Assembly: GCA_009192285.1 (NCBI GenBank)
Contig: WBVU01000003.1
Location: 4,557,973-4,621,972, forward strand
Direction: 5' to 3'
DNA length: 64,000 bases
Source: Morchella semilibera
Taxonomy: Eukaryota > Ascomycota > Pezizomycetes > Pezizales > Morchellaceae
The position numbers and the translations under genes were made by a program. The notes beneath the pieces were generated by a model. The model was given only the letters and a program-made list of their open reading frames with translations. It did not search any database and was not told the origin of the DNA. This document shows positions 11,158-22,654 of this stretch, in pieces (position 1 is the stretch's first letter; every line of letters begins with the position of its first letter).

Positions 11158-14100
11158 CTAACTAAATTCATTCCATGTCCGCAGATATATTCTAGTATTC
11201 ACAAGCCAGTTTCCCCTGTCTATCTCAAATAAATGTGTCATCTCTAAAATACACCGTATATTCACTACCAAAATTTGGTTACTACTCTTCTAGAGGCTTT
11301 AAGAATACCTTGAGAGCTATCGGGAATCCCTATGTCCTTGACCTCCAAGAATTCGATCGCGCATAGCCGGTGCGCCCGTCCCCTATTATCTCATAGCTTA
11401 AATAAAACCTCCAGGCGTCCTAGTAGCCTTCCCCCGAACGCTCCCCATTGATCTCGAGTCCCCACCGTTACCATGTTCAATCTCTCCTCGGTGATCCTTT
11501 TCTAAATGCTGCATTTCCCGTGCAGCGCAGGTTATGAATTTCGTACGCATCTGGTCTTTGAAAAATTGGAACCGGAACCTGGAGGCAGGTAAATCGTTCA
11601 ACTCGGAGCTCGCCAAGGTTCTCAAGGCTTCCGCCAAAGCTCTCTGAACACCCCGCATCCTCCGCATATTCTTTTATCATGCGATAAAATCTTATTCTAC
11701 TCATCTTGAGTTCATTTGCAATATCGCATAAGCTTTCTAGCCTGGTAGAGCAGTTGCAAAGCCTTTTTAAGGGTAACTTGGAGTCGATTATAGGCCGTTC
11801 ATTCGGTGTTCTCTTGCGGTCTTCTATCTTAAAAATATCAAGTAATTCCCGCAAGTTCTCACGATGCTCCCATAGGCTCTCGTTGCAGTTCTTGGAAGAT
11901 CCATCAGCTTCCACGATATCCTTGAGGTTCAGTATCCGTATTTCTAGTGCCAATCGTCTTCCGCCGTAATCAAGAATTTGGGTCGCCGTATCAACTTTGT
12001 TTGAAGCGGCGTATGCTTCTTTGATTTGGTGTACGTGGGCCAGTTCGCTGATATCCGTAGAGAACATAGGTATATTCCCGAATCGCTCCACATGCTCTCG
12101 GTAATGTGATAATTGATGCAATTTGATGAAGTTGAAATGAGATTTCTCGCGGATCTCGCGGACCTCTTCTAAGCCATGGTCAATCCTCTGAGAGCCCTCC
12201 TGCTGGAGAGCCCGTGTTCGATTTTTTGCATCTTTCTTAGTTTGCTTGTAGGCTCGAAATTCTAAAAAGATATCCTTATACCTATGGAAGTCCTTGAGAT
12301 AAGCCTCCAAATATTCAAGTGTACTCTTGGTATGATTCCCGTATTGAGCCATCAATGAAAGTCAATCAGTGCCTGAATGCATTTCAAAGCCTTCCCGAAG
12401 TCAGCTCTGACAGAGCTCCCTGGATTTCTCAGAGCTACCGCTAAAGCTCCCAGAACTATACGCCCTAGGTTTCGCATCTCTTTCCCCTGCCATTGCGTGG
12501 TTGCCCTTTAAGGCTTGTTCGGTACTGCAAGCCGAGGATAAGGCCCAATCTTTGACCATGCTATATCGAATGCGTCGAGACACCCGTGTTTCTTGAGAAA
12601 TCCTTGAACCCATTCCATTATATGCTTTAACATTCTGAGGTAGATCTTGTGCAATAGATCTGGTTTGTTCAAGTCGTACACCTTGCATCTCGGCATATCC
12701 CATAAAGCATTGAAGAGAGTCTTCAAAGACCTCGATACAAGGTATTCTACTGGTGATGTATTCGTCGGGTTCTCATTAAACTGCCGTACCATCTCCTGGT
12801 AGGTCTCTTGATCACGCATAGAGCTCTGCCGATAGCTTCCAAGGTTCTTATACTCCACCTCACATCTTGGGCAGGCGAGTTTGCTGATGTTTTGCAACGA
12901 GGCGTGCTCAGGTTGATCCGCGATCCACCCACACAGTACAGGAAAACATAGCCGTTCATATCCATCCGCGCAGGATATCAACTCGCCCTCCTCGCCACTA
13001 CTTTTCAGGCTTTTGAAGATATCTTTGAGAGTGTTGTGCAGAGCCATCCGCGATTCCCGACGCAAAGTTGCATTCGCACTCGTATCTGAATTGAGCTTAT
13101 GGGGCACTGGTAATAGCGCTAGGAGTACTAACGAGTGCCCAGAGACTTTCATTCTCACAGAGGAATTGATATTCCCAATTGTGAGATAGATTGGCTATGC
13201 CTTTTTATCACCACTAAAGTTTGTCAGGTGAGTGCCATCCGAGGCACAGATTACCGGAACTAACGTTGAACCCTCAGGGAAAGAATTCTTTTCGAGATCA
13301 GTCATGACTTTTCTGACTCTAACGAAACCTCCTAAAGATCTCGGAAAGCTTCCCCTCACCTGTGTTTCCTACCACCAGTCCCTTGTATGCATTTCGCCGT
13401 AAATTCTCTCTCCCTTTTCGTTGTACTCCATTAACGGTGCAAATATAAGAGACTCCTTGAATGCCCGTTGTCCAAGAAGGAATCGAATAATTGTGATAGG
13501 GTCGCGATAATAATATGGTATGTTTTTCTCTCCTATAACAACCTCCGCATAGTTCCATGTTGACCTCCCTAGTCAACCGTTCATTTCCTCCATTTTTCGT
13601 ATAAAACTTTGCCCATTTCTATAGGAGTTATGGCGATGGTCTCCAGGGGCATGTAGAAAGAAGCTATCGATACTTCCTTGTGATGCTTTGGACAAAATAA
13701 AGTACCGCGCCATCCGGAATTCATACGATGAGTTGAGAGGTTGCCACGGATTGCCGAGAAGCCGTTGTGCACTTTCCTGATAGCCCTCAGAGCGATATAG
13801 AGCCTCCCCAGCACCTTCGTAGACAGTGGTGGATGCATCGCGAGTAACTCCCAACTCCTCCTCACAATCCTCCCTATCGTCTACAAAGTAAGACTCTGAT
13901 TCTAGGTCTGAAGCTCCAGCAACTTAGAATATGTAGATGTGACGGAGTAACCTGGCGCAAAGAAGAAGATGACAATGATGACACAGAAGAACCTGAGGAG
14001 CACAGCCTAGCGACGAGGGGACCGATGAAGACAAAGGCAACACTGGGCAGGCACAAGCACAGGCACCGGCGAAGGCAAAGGCAAGGACAAAGGCACAAGG

Positions 14101-14778
14101 GCGCAGAGCAGGGAAAGTGAGGACCAGATGGACCTCAACGAGAATGATGAGAGATGCTATGGATTTCCTCTCATCAGAGGATCAAGTATTTGGTGCGAGA
14201 GGCTATGGCTTAGAAATAGGAGTAGATTCCTATGTACCGAAATAATAGGACGACGAGACAGAGAGAAAAGAAAGAAAGAACTAAGGAAAACATCCAACCC
14301 CGCTATTTAACACATCTTCCCCACCAGTCCGCTATAACCCACACTTTCGCTCGTAGAATCTCATGGAAACCCATCGCAACCACACCTCGTATTTCTCCCC
14401 ACTATTTTAGCTATTTACATTACCAATCTATCACGCCACCAAACCTCCTAGATTCCAATGACGATACCCTCCCCTTAGCACACCCCCTTCCTCGCTTAAC
14501 CATTCCTAAACAATTGCAATAGCGCTTCGACTACCAAGCCCTCGGGACCGATGCCAAGACGCTGGGACAGTAGATAACCCGTCCTCGCAACTAGCATCAT
14601 CCAGATCAGAGCCATCTAAAACCTTGTGAGACTGCTATAGTCTGTGATTCTCCTGCAAAAGATCACATTGATTTGTGAACCATCCATCCGCTTCATTGGG
14701 GTGATTATTCCGTAGGTGCTTCTCAAAATTCACTGAGGAGCTGTATCGCTTGCTGCAAAAGGGACAGGAGGAATTCAT
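11158..14778 (-). pseudogene. Plavaka-type transposase (C2H2 zinc finger), decayed
   Basis: The N-terminus reads MNSSCPFCSKRYSSSVNF, a C-x2-C-x12-H-x4-H zinc finger that also opens the second copy. After an LTR insertion the Plavaka body follows: TTVYEGAGEALY, a PYYYRDPITIIRFLLG-like segment, LVLLALLPVPHKL, ELISCADGYERL, FPVLCGWIADQPEHA, ACPRCEVEY, VYDLNKPDLLHKIYL, FNFIKLHQLSHYREHVERFG, AYAASNKVD, and the C-terminal WLVNTRIYLRTWNEFS stop. The family is a DDE-type DNA transposase of the CMC group that cuts and pastes elements with its own termini. The gene runs toward the nearest element end, as in the second copy. Several stops and frame changes separate the open segments (for example after the KGSPRRD stretch near 11,477), so it is likely inactive. 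Some breaks may be introns. Confidence 0.85.
13938..14569 (-). mobile_element. Solo LTR family A, target GTAGA
   Basis: 632 bp with an exact 5-bp GTAGA duplication on both sides. Inserted between the zinc finger and the body of the transposase gene. Fossil; the perfect duplication suggests it is one of the younger insertions. Confidence 0.92.
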
Positions 14779-14940
14779 TAGGTGTCGCGATAACTCCCAT
14801 GGCTCTCGGAGTTGTCAAAATTACTACTGCCAGGCCTGTGAATTACTAATACTTGTGAGGGTGTATTGGAGGGCACACAACCTCTTGCCAAACAAACTTT
14901 CTAGCAACGTCATATATTCAAGCTGAAAACTAACCAACAT

Positions 14941-15294
14941 ATGCTTTCAGATCAAACTCAACATCTATCGCACATATCGGCCAAACCTTCTAGGGATTCA
15001 CCACTACTCCAAAAGGTTTCACGAGTACCCTCAAAATCATGGCTCAAAATCGTGGGCAATGCCAAGAAATCCATATCTTTTGATACCGAAATGACTACAT
15101 CTGTACTTGAAAACGAGATCAGAACAGCTAACGATTCGAAGAAAAGCAATCATGCCAACATCAAAACGGACTCGAATATCAACACTCATACTAATTTACG
15201 TCATTTAGTAACTTGTATAAAACCGTCGAAACACACCCGAGCAATCAATGATTCTGGCTCTATGCGTTCTGGCAAAGACTGTGGAAGCTTTTGA
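14941..15294 (+). CDS. Small unrecognised open frame inside Plavaka-1
   Basis: 117 codons in the divergent region between the transposase and accessory gene A. Preceded by a CTAAC-like branch site and CTTTCAG just upstream, so it could be an exon rather than a gene start. Rich in Ser, Thr, Lys and Asn; no motif recognised. Coding status is uncertain. Confidence 0.2.
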   Translation: MLSDQTQHLSHISAKPSRDSPLLQKVSRVPSKSWLKIVGNAKKSISFDTEMTTSVLENEIRTANDSKKSNHANIKTDSNINTHTNLRHLVTCIKPSKHTRAINDSGSMRSGKDCGSF

Positions 15295-15606
15295 AAGATC
15301 CTCTCATAGCTCTGAATGACTAATTTGATTTCGTGTGAGTGTTGGAAGAAGAGGTATAAGAACCTCTTCTTTCACCTTTGGGAGACCTTTCTTCACCATC
15401 CCCATTACTCTTCGAAACCTCGACAGGCATTGAGCTGGTGCGTTCTACCTATATTACGTTAATCATTCTTGTTCGTACAGCCTTTTCAATTTCATTTCAA
15501 CTTGATATCATCCACTTCGACAATTTCAACTTGATACCTCCCCAGAATTTCCAGTTGAAATATGCCTTCCAACGCTACTAAGAGTACCCCTGGGAAGGTA
15601 GTATAT

Positions 15607-16057
15607 TATCACGGGGCGGGACGAAGGGTTGAGCGAAGCGAGCCAAGGTACACTACCGAGGCGGGACGTAACAGTAATATCCGAAGCGGGGCGAGACGAG
15701 ACTATGAAGCGAGGCGAAATAGAACGTAGAGCAAATTAACCGAATATATTCGAAAAGACTACAAACTCCTGAGGATAGGAAGGTTGCGTGAAGAGGAAAG
15801 AAAGAAAGCTATCTACAAGCAAGGGCAAGGCCCATATATATATCACACCACCCGACCCGATGACTAACCCGAGTAACCCTGTACAGAACCCCATAGAATC
15901 TCCCAAGACCCCTATCTCCGAACACCACCTTATCCCCTATACCCGAGCTCTTACTTCCGAACCAAACCCCTGATACCGAAACCCAAAGAACCTTTAAGAA
16001 ACCCCTGACTAATCCCTCTTCCCGCAACACCACTCAACCAAGCATTACGCCGTGATA
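15607..16057 (-). mobile_element. Solo LTR family C, target TATAT
   Basis: 451 bp bounded by TATCACGG and CCGTGATA with an exact TATAT duplication. Antisense relative to the copy at 60,729. Inserted in the 5' region of accessory gene A. Fossil. Confidence 0.85.
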
Positions 16058-16194
16058 TATATAAATACCACATGGTTGTTCCCTAATCACTATACATTAG
16101 TTTCTAACATACCTCCAGTCCGGTGGCAAGTCGAAAGTCCCCTCCAATCGTACTCACGATACCTTACAATGCACTGCCAAAAGCCCTAGAGTAG

Positions 16195-16540
16195 AGATCT
16201 CAACCCCCCGAAAGCATCAGCGTCAACCAATCTCTGAATCCGAAGACAATATTGCCACAAGACCCCGTCATTCGAACCTACAAGCCTTTGATAGCCCTCC
16301 CCAAAGCTCTCCAAGATTGTTCGCAACCCCCCGAAAATGTCGGCGCCAACCAGTTCTTAATTCCGAAGACGAGATTGCCACATGACCCCATCACTCGAAC
16401 CTGCAGGCTCCTGATAGTCCTGACATCACTCCCGGAAGCCCCGAAAGATCTCGACCAACCCCTCGAAAGAGTCTGTACCAGCCTATCCCTGAAGCCGAAG
16501 AGGAAGAGTTGACTATTCTCTCACATAGAGTAGGAATTCC
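16195..16540 (+). repeat. Degenerate ~125-bp tandem repeat, about 3 units
   Basis: Three successive units share CAACCCCCCGAAA, CCGAAGACnAnATTGCCAC and CATnACTCGAACCT-like blocks in the same order; the third is the most diverged and runs into the next open frame. It probably encodes the repetitive N-terminal part of accessory gene A. Confidence 0.6.
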
Positions 16541-18671
16541 CTGGAGTTACGACGGTCCACCACCAGACATCACCCTTAAACAGGCGCTGACACCCACGAA
16601 GACTGTTCCGGCGCTGCCCAAGGCTTCGCAAGCACCCAAGGCCCCCCCAGTTTGGAACAAGGCAACAGCAGCAGCAGATATCGCATTAGCTAAAGCTAAT
16701 CCAAGCACCCCAGAGACTATCACATCTGCCAACGCCCCAGAAACAACTTCCAGAACCACAGCAAAAACTTCTAAAACCACAGCAAAACCTTCCAAAACCA
16801 CAGCAAAACCTTCCAAAACCACAGCAAAAACTTCCAAAACCACCTCAGCATCAGCAACACGGACCGCTGTCGCAGGCCTAAGCATTCCAAAAGATACCTC
16901 CAAAACCACATCAGTATCAGCAACAAGGACTGCTGTCGCAGGCCCAAGCACTCTAAAAGTCACCTCCAAAGCTCCAAAAGGAACAGCAACAGCACCAACC
17001 GCCCGACAAGATCTGTGGTCTGGGCCATCCTCTACTACTAATTCCCAGCCTGCTAGTACACCCCCGAGAGCCATCCACAAAGCTCCCAGAGCTATCGCGA
17101 TATCCAAGAGCGCACATCAAAACGAAGATAGAGACAAGCACAATCATCCTGAGGACGGAGACAAAAACAAAGACGAAGACGAGGACGAAGACGAAGACGA
17201 GGACGAAGATGAGGATGGTGATGGAGACGACGAAGACGAACCTCGCCACGCCTCATAAGGACGTCGTCAGAGACAGAAAAAAAAAACGCTTTCAAGGCAA
17301 GGTGGTCAAAGGAGGTTCATCAGCAAACTCAACTTGTGACTGGAGTCTCCCAACAGTCTCCCAGGTCTCCTGAGAGTCTCCTGAGACTCCTGGATATTTT
17401 TTGAGTCTCCTGAGGCTCAGGAGACATCAGGAGACAAATGAGGTCTTGCTGATGTTGTTTCGATGGACGCAAGCACTGCCAAGGTGACTTTGGGATTGGC
17501 CGCCTCCCCAAAGGGTTACAACAGATTGAGGAAAGACCTCGCCGCGGAGATGACAAGCACAAGATGGGTCAATAAAAGAACTAGCGGGCTTACTCATTTT
17601 AATGAGTTGGTGGCATGGCTTCTTGAACAGAGGCCTCTGGTAGGTTTGGCCACGATCATGGGAGGCTAGAGGAATAGCGCCAGGGCCAAGATACAGGAAG
17701 CACTTACCTGACTAGTAGTCGATGTCAGTCGGAAGGAAAAGATCTCTAAGGCCTTGGGGAATCGAGAATTCACCGAGATTGACACTCATGACCCCGAGCT
17801 GGATGCTGACGATTCGGATGATCTGCCGCAAGGGCTTTCAGGGCACTCGGCAAAGCGCCAAAAGCTATCGCCACAATGTAAGCGGACTAATATCTGGGTC
17901 ACCATTGTCGACCCTGACCATTTTAATGAATACGATCCTGATGCTAGGAGACGGGAATACACTTGGACCCATGCACATAATGAGCCTAGTTACGCTGCCG
18001 TGATGACTCGGAGGAATATCCAAGAGCTTGGAAGAGTCGTCTGCAAGCATATCCCCATTGGTCGGTTGGTCCGGGAATTCTATGGCTCGATGAACCAACC
18101 AGCCGAACCGGAAGAGGAGCTAGCCTGGGTCCGCATAATGGACACTGAGGAGGTAGAAGCCTGGATGCTCGGAAGTCTGGCGAAACCTCTCCGTGTTCTG
18201 GCCATACTTCACAGAGTATGCCAGACTGAACCCCATGGTGGTGATGAAACCCCTCCTAGAAGACTATATCAGCCATATACCACTAGTGACGATTATGGAC
18301 ACTTTGATTTTCTGGCTGAAGACTCTGAGTTTGAGGGCGGAGTTAGATTGATCTCCATTGGAACCAGGCTTATCATGCCGAAGAGTGATGCGTCATTCTA
18401 GGTAAACCTCCACAAGATCTCGTCACGCCGGAATAGGCAGCAATCAGCCCTTGAGCTCCTCAATCAAAAGTACCTTAATAAGTACCCTGTGGGTGTTGGT
18501 ATTGCGGACCCTAACTTCAGAATCGGGCGTGTCTGGGGGGCTGCGGAGATCGCTCAGAAGCGTGAGGAGGACAGAGCCAAAAACCCGCATGGCCGTGCAA
18601 CGGGAAAGCTGAAGACTCCCTTGGTTCCCCTGCTCAGAGGTAGTGGTGATGGTGATGGTGATAGTGTTTAG
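16509..18671 (+). pseudogene. Accessory gene A, copy A1 (unknown family)
   Basis: Not a recognised family. The 5' part encodes a Thr/Lys/Ala-rich repeat (TAKTSKTTAKPSKTT-type units) ending in an Asp/Glu tract of (DE)n type. The conserved part follows: LRKDLAAEMTSTRWVNK (17,520s), an AKIQEALTxLVVDVSRK segment, IWVTIVDPDHF, VREFYGSMNQP, WMLGSLAKPLRVLAILH, LIMPKSDASF and LELLNQKYLNKYPVGVGIADP. Each block aligns in order with the two minus-strand copies at 22.7-26.7 kb, for example ADEMTRTAWVNKSSSG. It is transcribed away from the transposase. A MITE interrupts it at 17,318, and a few in-frame stops (some perhaps intronic) make it probably non-functional now. Conservation of block order between diverged elements implies past selection as part of the transposon. 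Role unknown; acidic tract and basic repeats would suit a DNA- or protein-binding partner, which is speculation. Confidence 0.6.
17318..17454 (-). mobile_element. CATCAG MITE, 137 bp
   Basis: Complete, flanked by TT/TT, inside accessory gene A1. Confidence 0.93.
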
Positions 18672-18678
18672 GCCTATT

Positions 18679-18815
18679 CATCAGCAAGACTTGATTTGTC
18701 TCCTGATGTCTCCCGAGCCTCAGGAGGCTCAAAAAATATCCCAGAGTCTCAGGAGACTCTCAGGAGACCTCGGAGACTGTTGGGAGACTCCAGTCACAAA
18801 TTGAGTTTGCTGATG
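18679..18815 (+). mobile_element. CATCAG MITE, 137 bp
   Basis: Complete, flanked by TT/TT, just after the last stop of accessory gene A1. Confidence 0.93.
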
Positions 18816-19417
18816 TTTGGAGAGAGTTTGGACAGGTTTTGCGAGATTCTAGTGAGTTATTCGCATTTTAGCATGATTGATCTATTAACTGACCCACAGA
18901 TTTTTTTCTCCCACTATTTTTGTTAGGGTATACAGAGGTTTCGAAAGGTTTGTCGATAGCTTTAAGAGCTCTCAACACGGTCGGTAACAGCTTTGTGTTC
19001 GGTATTATTTGTTGTTTCCTTAATCAGGGCATGTTAACCACATACCATTTGGGGTGATTACTATTATTAGAGAGTGTTGATTTGAGGCTTGGTATTATTA
19101 GAGAGCGTTGATTTATTCTTAGGTTGGGAGCATTTATTTGATACTGATAGGTAGCGAATATCAAAGTGATTTGAAGCCCGAATGCTACTAGTGATCTTGA
19201 AAGCTATCGCGAAGGCTCCTGGGAGCATCATTGTTGCGAGTGATTACCGATGAGGCTATTTTAACCCAAATTGGTGTGCCCAGCCCATCTAATTAGCCAA
19301 TTTTGTCTGTATGTGGTTAGCTTTAGATTACATAAAAATTTTCACGCCAAGCGCTTCTTTTGATTAGAAATCAGGACAGCCTTCAAAACCCCCAGGAGAG
19401 CCCTCACAGGCATCAAG

Positions 19418-21926
19418 ATGCCTCAAGCAAAGCGTCTCTCAACGTCGGAAACGACCAAATCTACTCCAAGCCTCCTTGACCCTGAAGTCCACAATGGGGA
19501 AACTACAGAGCAAGATTCGAATGAGGGTGAAGCTGTACCCGAGAAAGCTCCCAACACTCTCACGAGAGTCAGCACAACCACGAAGAAAGCTCAAGGAAAG
19601 CGGCTGCCCCAAAGGAGTACTTCTTCTCGTAAACGCTTTAGGCCCCCAAATGAAATTTCATCGGATGAGGACCTACCTGACCCCTCAGAGCGCCGCTCGA
19701 CCAAAGCCTCGACCAAAGCCCAGGGAGTCCTCAAATCATCTCTTAAAAGCCATTCTCGACAGAACAAAAAATCTAGAAAATCCGGTGCTCGAGTAGAGTT
19801 TAAACTCGAAAGACACCCGTCCGAGGGAGAGCAAGAGGTTCAAGAGCGCCTTACAACCAGTTCTTCAGAATATGATGATGACCTAGACACTCCAGTACTA
19901 CGCGAACAAAGCATGAGGCATTAGTTCGCAGACAAAAGACCCCCGGGTACGCAAGTGGCCGGAAAGGGACCTCCGAGTAGTCAGGTAACGACTGCCAGAA
20001 GTGTGGCGAGTGCCCGGAGAAAGCCCACCGGTGTGGTTGCTGAGGCAATTGCGTCGTCAGAAGTGGAGATTAACGTTATTCAAGTAATTAACCCCAGTCT
20101 TTTTTTTTGATAAGTGACTGAGATGAAAGAAATTTTAGAAGGGAAATCGTACATCGTCGAAGCCAACGAAAAATCCATCAAGTGCTCCACAAAGACCGCC
20201 GATGACTCCTGTGGACCCAGTGATGGCTCCTACTGCTACCTCCAGGAGACTGAGTGCTTTTAATTACTCTTCATCTTTTCGTATCCCCCCCCCTTCCTCT
20301 TCTAGGTTAGGAGAATCGTCACCAACACCAATGGTATTGAATCCTGGATTCATGCCACTAAGCGATGATAGCTCCTGGGGCGGTTCTCCGAGCTTTGGGA
20401 TTAGCTCTCGAATGCCTCGAACAATGGAGCCATCCCCACTAGGGAGACCACCTCGGAATAATGATACAGCGAACCCTAACTATCTGTCGCCTTCACCTTC
20501 TTTACCTCCGCCTCATGATGACGACAGGTATTCTTACCAAACTCCTGAAAGCTCTCATCAAGCCTCTGCTGGCCAGATACCTCGTACACCTGCACCAAAC
20601 TCTAGAAGTGCGAGTGTGCTTCCTTTGGAAGCTCAAAGAATTGAGAAAAGGTGTAGTATATTGATAGGTGATCACACACTGTTTGAAGACCCTTTTCCAA
20701 GTCCTGCGAGACTCTCGGTATTGGTGGTGAATATGTGGGTACAAGCAAGTCGTAGTTTGGGAATCAGCGCAGAAATCGACGAGGTTATTATAAAACAGGT
20801 GAGTGTCCCCGAAGATCTCATGATAGCTCCTAAGGAACTGAGGAGGCCCCACAGGTTAGAAGCTTGCACTCCCGAGTGCGGTCACACTTGATGAGCGCAG
20901 TGAAGGAATGGCTAGCAGACTCCAGGATTTACGGAATTGCAAAAATTTGCACACAAGTGGAGAGGGCCGAAAGAGTCGACTATCTTTTGAGGAATGATCG
21001 GTTCATCAGCCATCCAGCACATTATGAGGTATATCCAAATTTTTGGGAACTACGACGATAGCTCTAACAAGCTTTAGGCATGCAGCTGCAAATTCTTAGC
21101 TCCGGAGATCATCGAGATTTTATATTATAGGTTTTTTGATGGGACTAGGAGGCGAGGATCCCGTGAACCAGATTTACTCGACTGAATAAACCATACATTG
21201 ATATGCCTGATAGCAACCGCCATTTGGCATGGGATTTGCGCATCATCAGCAAGACTTCATTTGTCTCCTGATATCTCCTGAGCCTCATGAGATTCAAAAA
21301 ATATCCAGGAGTCTCAGGAGACTCTCATGAGACTTGAGAGACTGTTGGGAGACTCCAGTCATAAGTTGAGTTTGCTGATGATGGTCCACGGGGAATTATG
21401 TGATACCGCAAAATTTCCAGACTCAAAATGATAGTGTAGTGAGTAAGTATTTCTCATAGGTTCTGGAGGTATAGCGGATTCTAACTAAGGTATTACGAAT
21501 GCTCTGGAAACCTTCACGAGGATGGGAAACACTTGGAGGTCACGTAGTCGTTCCAACCAGGAAGGAATCTTGAAATTGACAAAGGACAATCTTCGAGACA
21601 AGGTAAGAGCCCGATCTTAATTACCGACTATAACCCAAACTGATAATTTGTAGATACAAGAGAAGAAGGGGGTTACGGTCGAGGATATTCCGGTTGAGGG
21701 TCTTAGCGAGGACGATGATGCTCTGGCTGAAGCTCTGGAAGCTCTCAGGAGTGCTCGGGGAGATCAAGGCCAGAAATCTAAACCCGGCCAAACTAACCTT
21801 CCACCACACGGGCTTGAATATGGTACGGATAGAGAGTCGGACCTAATGGAAGAAGAGGAGGAGATAGAGGAAATAGTAGAGGAGGAGGGTGGAGAAATAA
21901 CAGAAGACGAGAGCTATAATAACTAA
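19418..21926 (+). CDS. DUF6532-like protein gene carried by Plavaka-1
   Basis: Several exon-like segments in order. The N-terminus is basic and low complexity (MPQAKRLSTSETTKSTP onward, with KKSRKSGARVEF); a Ser/Pro-rich linker follows (20,202 onward). A folded-looking part, about 20,600-21,450, reads LEAQRIEKRCSILIGDH, SHLMSAVKEWLADSRIYG, ERAERVDYLLRNDRFI, FFDGTRRRG and LIATAIWHGICAWSTGNY, in the order seen in fungal DUF6532 domains, which typically end with an ATAI...WSTG helix. The C-terminus is acidic (LMEEEEEIEEIVEEE). Candidate introns start at GTAATTAAC (about 20,080), GTGAGTG (about 20,799), GTATATCC (about 21,030) and GTAAGAGC (about 21,603). A MITE splits AWSTG; its removal with one AT restores that motif. 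At least one extra stop is visible, so the gene may be decayed. Family assignment is from memory of the motif pattern. Confidence 0.55.
21244..21380 (+). mobile_element. CATCAG MITE, 137 bp
   Basis: Complete, flanked by AT/AT. Removing it and one AT restores the frame through ICAWSTGNY in the DUF6532-like gene. Confidence 0.93.
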
Positions 21927-22109
21927 GGGAATAACAAGATCTCTAAGAGGTATGGGGAAGTCTGTAGAGACAGTAATATGTATTATTATAATTGTTATAT
22001 AGTGGCGAGACCATAAGTGAATATATCCGTACCATTCAAGGAATAGAAGAGATCTCTGAAAGCTATCGTGAAGTGAATTAATACATGAAAAGTACTAGGT
22101 AGCACTAGG

Positions 22110-22426
22110 AGCTAGATGTGCGCGCCAGGGGCACCCAGGTACGATAAATGATTAAAAGTATGTTACCAGGAGAGATAGGGGCGGAAAGGTAAAGCCCGGG
22201 CGGAGCCAGGCGCAAAACGTTTCCGCCAGGGGCGTTCCTGAGAGAAAACCTAACTCCTGGCGCTAACCGAGGTTGTGATTTGGTTCAGGGCGCTCAGGGC
22301 GCTGAAAGCCCCGCCCGGAGCACCCGGAGGTTTGGCGAGGTTCTCAGGAGAATGAGTTTTTATCCCGTGCGCCCTCAGCGCCCTGAACGCCTGGAGCGCC
22401 CCATGAAATCTACAGGTTTGCTGATG
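22110..22426. repeat. Right subterminal repeats of Plavaka-1
   Basis: Dense GC-rich motifs (GCGCGCCAGGGGC, CCAGGCGC, CCTGGCGC, AGGGCGCT, GCGCCC) in both orientations up to the terminus GGTTTGCTGATG. They mirror the left-end array, supporting that both ends belong to one element. Confidence 0.7.
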
Positions 22427-22513
22427 TTCTAAGCTCTAATCAAGCCTTTTAAGCTCCAATCAACACCCCTCGGGCCTTCTAAACTCACACGAGGTCACTA
22501 GAGTCCTCAGAGA

Positions 22514-22650
22514 CATCAGCAAACTCAACTTGTGACTGGAGTCTCCCAACAGTCTCCCGGGTCTCCTGAGAGTCTCCTGAGACCCTCGGATATTTTTTGA
22601 GTCTCCTGAGGCTCAGGAGACATCAGGAGACAAATGAAGTCTTGCTGATG
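22514..22650 (-). mobile_element. CATCAG MITE, 137 bp
   Basis: Complete, flanked by GA/GA, directly after the 3' end of accessory copy A2a. Confidence 0.93.
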
Positions 22651-22654
22651 GACA

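Larger units (their letters stand above)
10804..22426. mobile_element. Plavaka-1: 11.6 kb CMC/CACTA-like DNA transposon
   Basis: Left end CATCAGCAAGCTTGCAGT; right end, reverse-complemented, CATCAGCAAACCTGTAGA: nine identical terminal bases and good agreement over about 17. Both ends carry clustered GCGCC/CGCCAGG subterminal motifs, typical of CACTA-type elements. Contents: a minus-strand Plavaka transposase ending about 350 bp from the left end, then plus-strand accessory gene A and a DUF6532-like gene. Secondary insertions: an LTR A (13,938), an LTR C (15,607) and MITEs at 17,318, 18,679 and 21,244. The flanking dinucleotides are CA (left) and TT (right), so a matched target duplication is not shown; an old or recombined element, or two joined ends, remains possible. 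Coding frames are decayed, so it is probably no longer autonomous. Confidence 0.72.

Noticed and set aside
16547-17295. Long minus-strand frames over the accessory gene A1
   Set aside because: They are the antisense reading of Thr/Lys/Ala and Asp/Glu codon repeats; the plus strand carries the blocks conserved with A2a/A2b.
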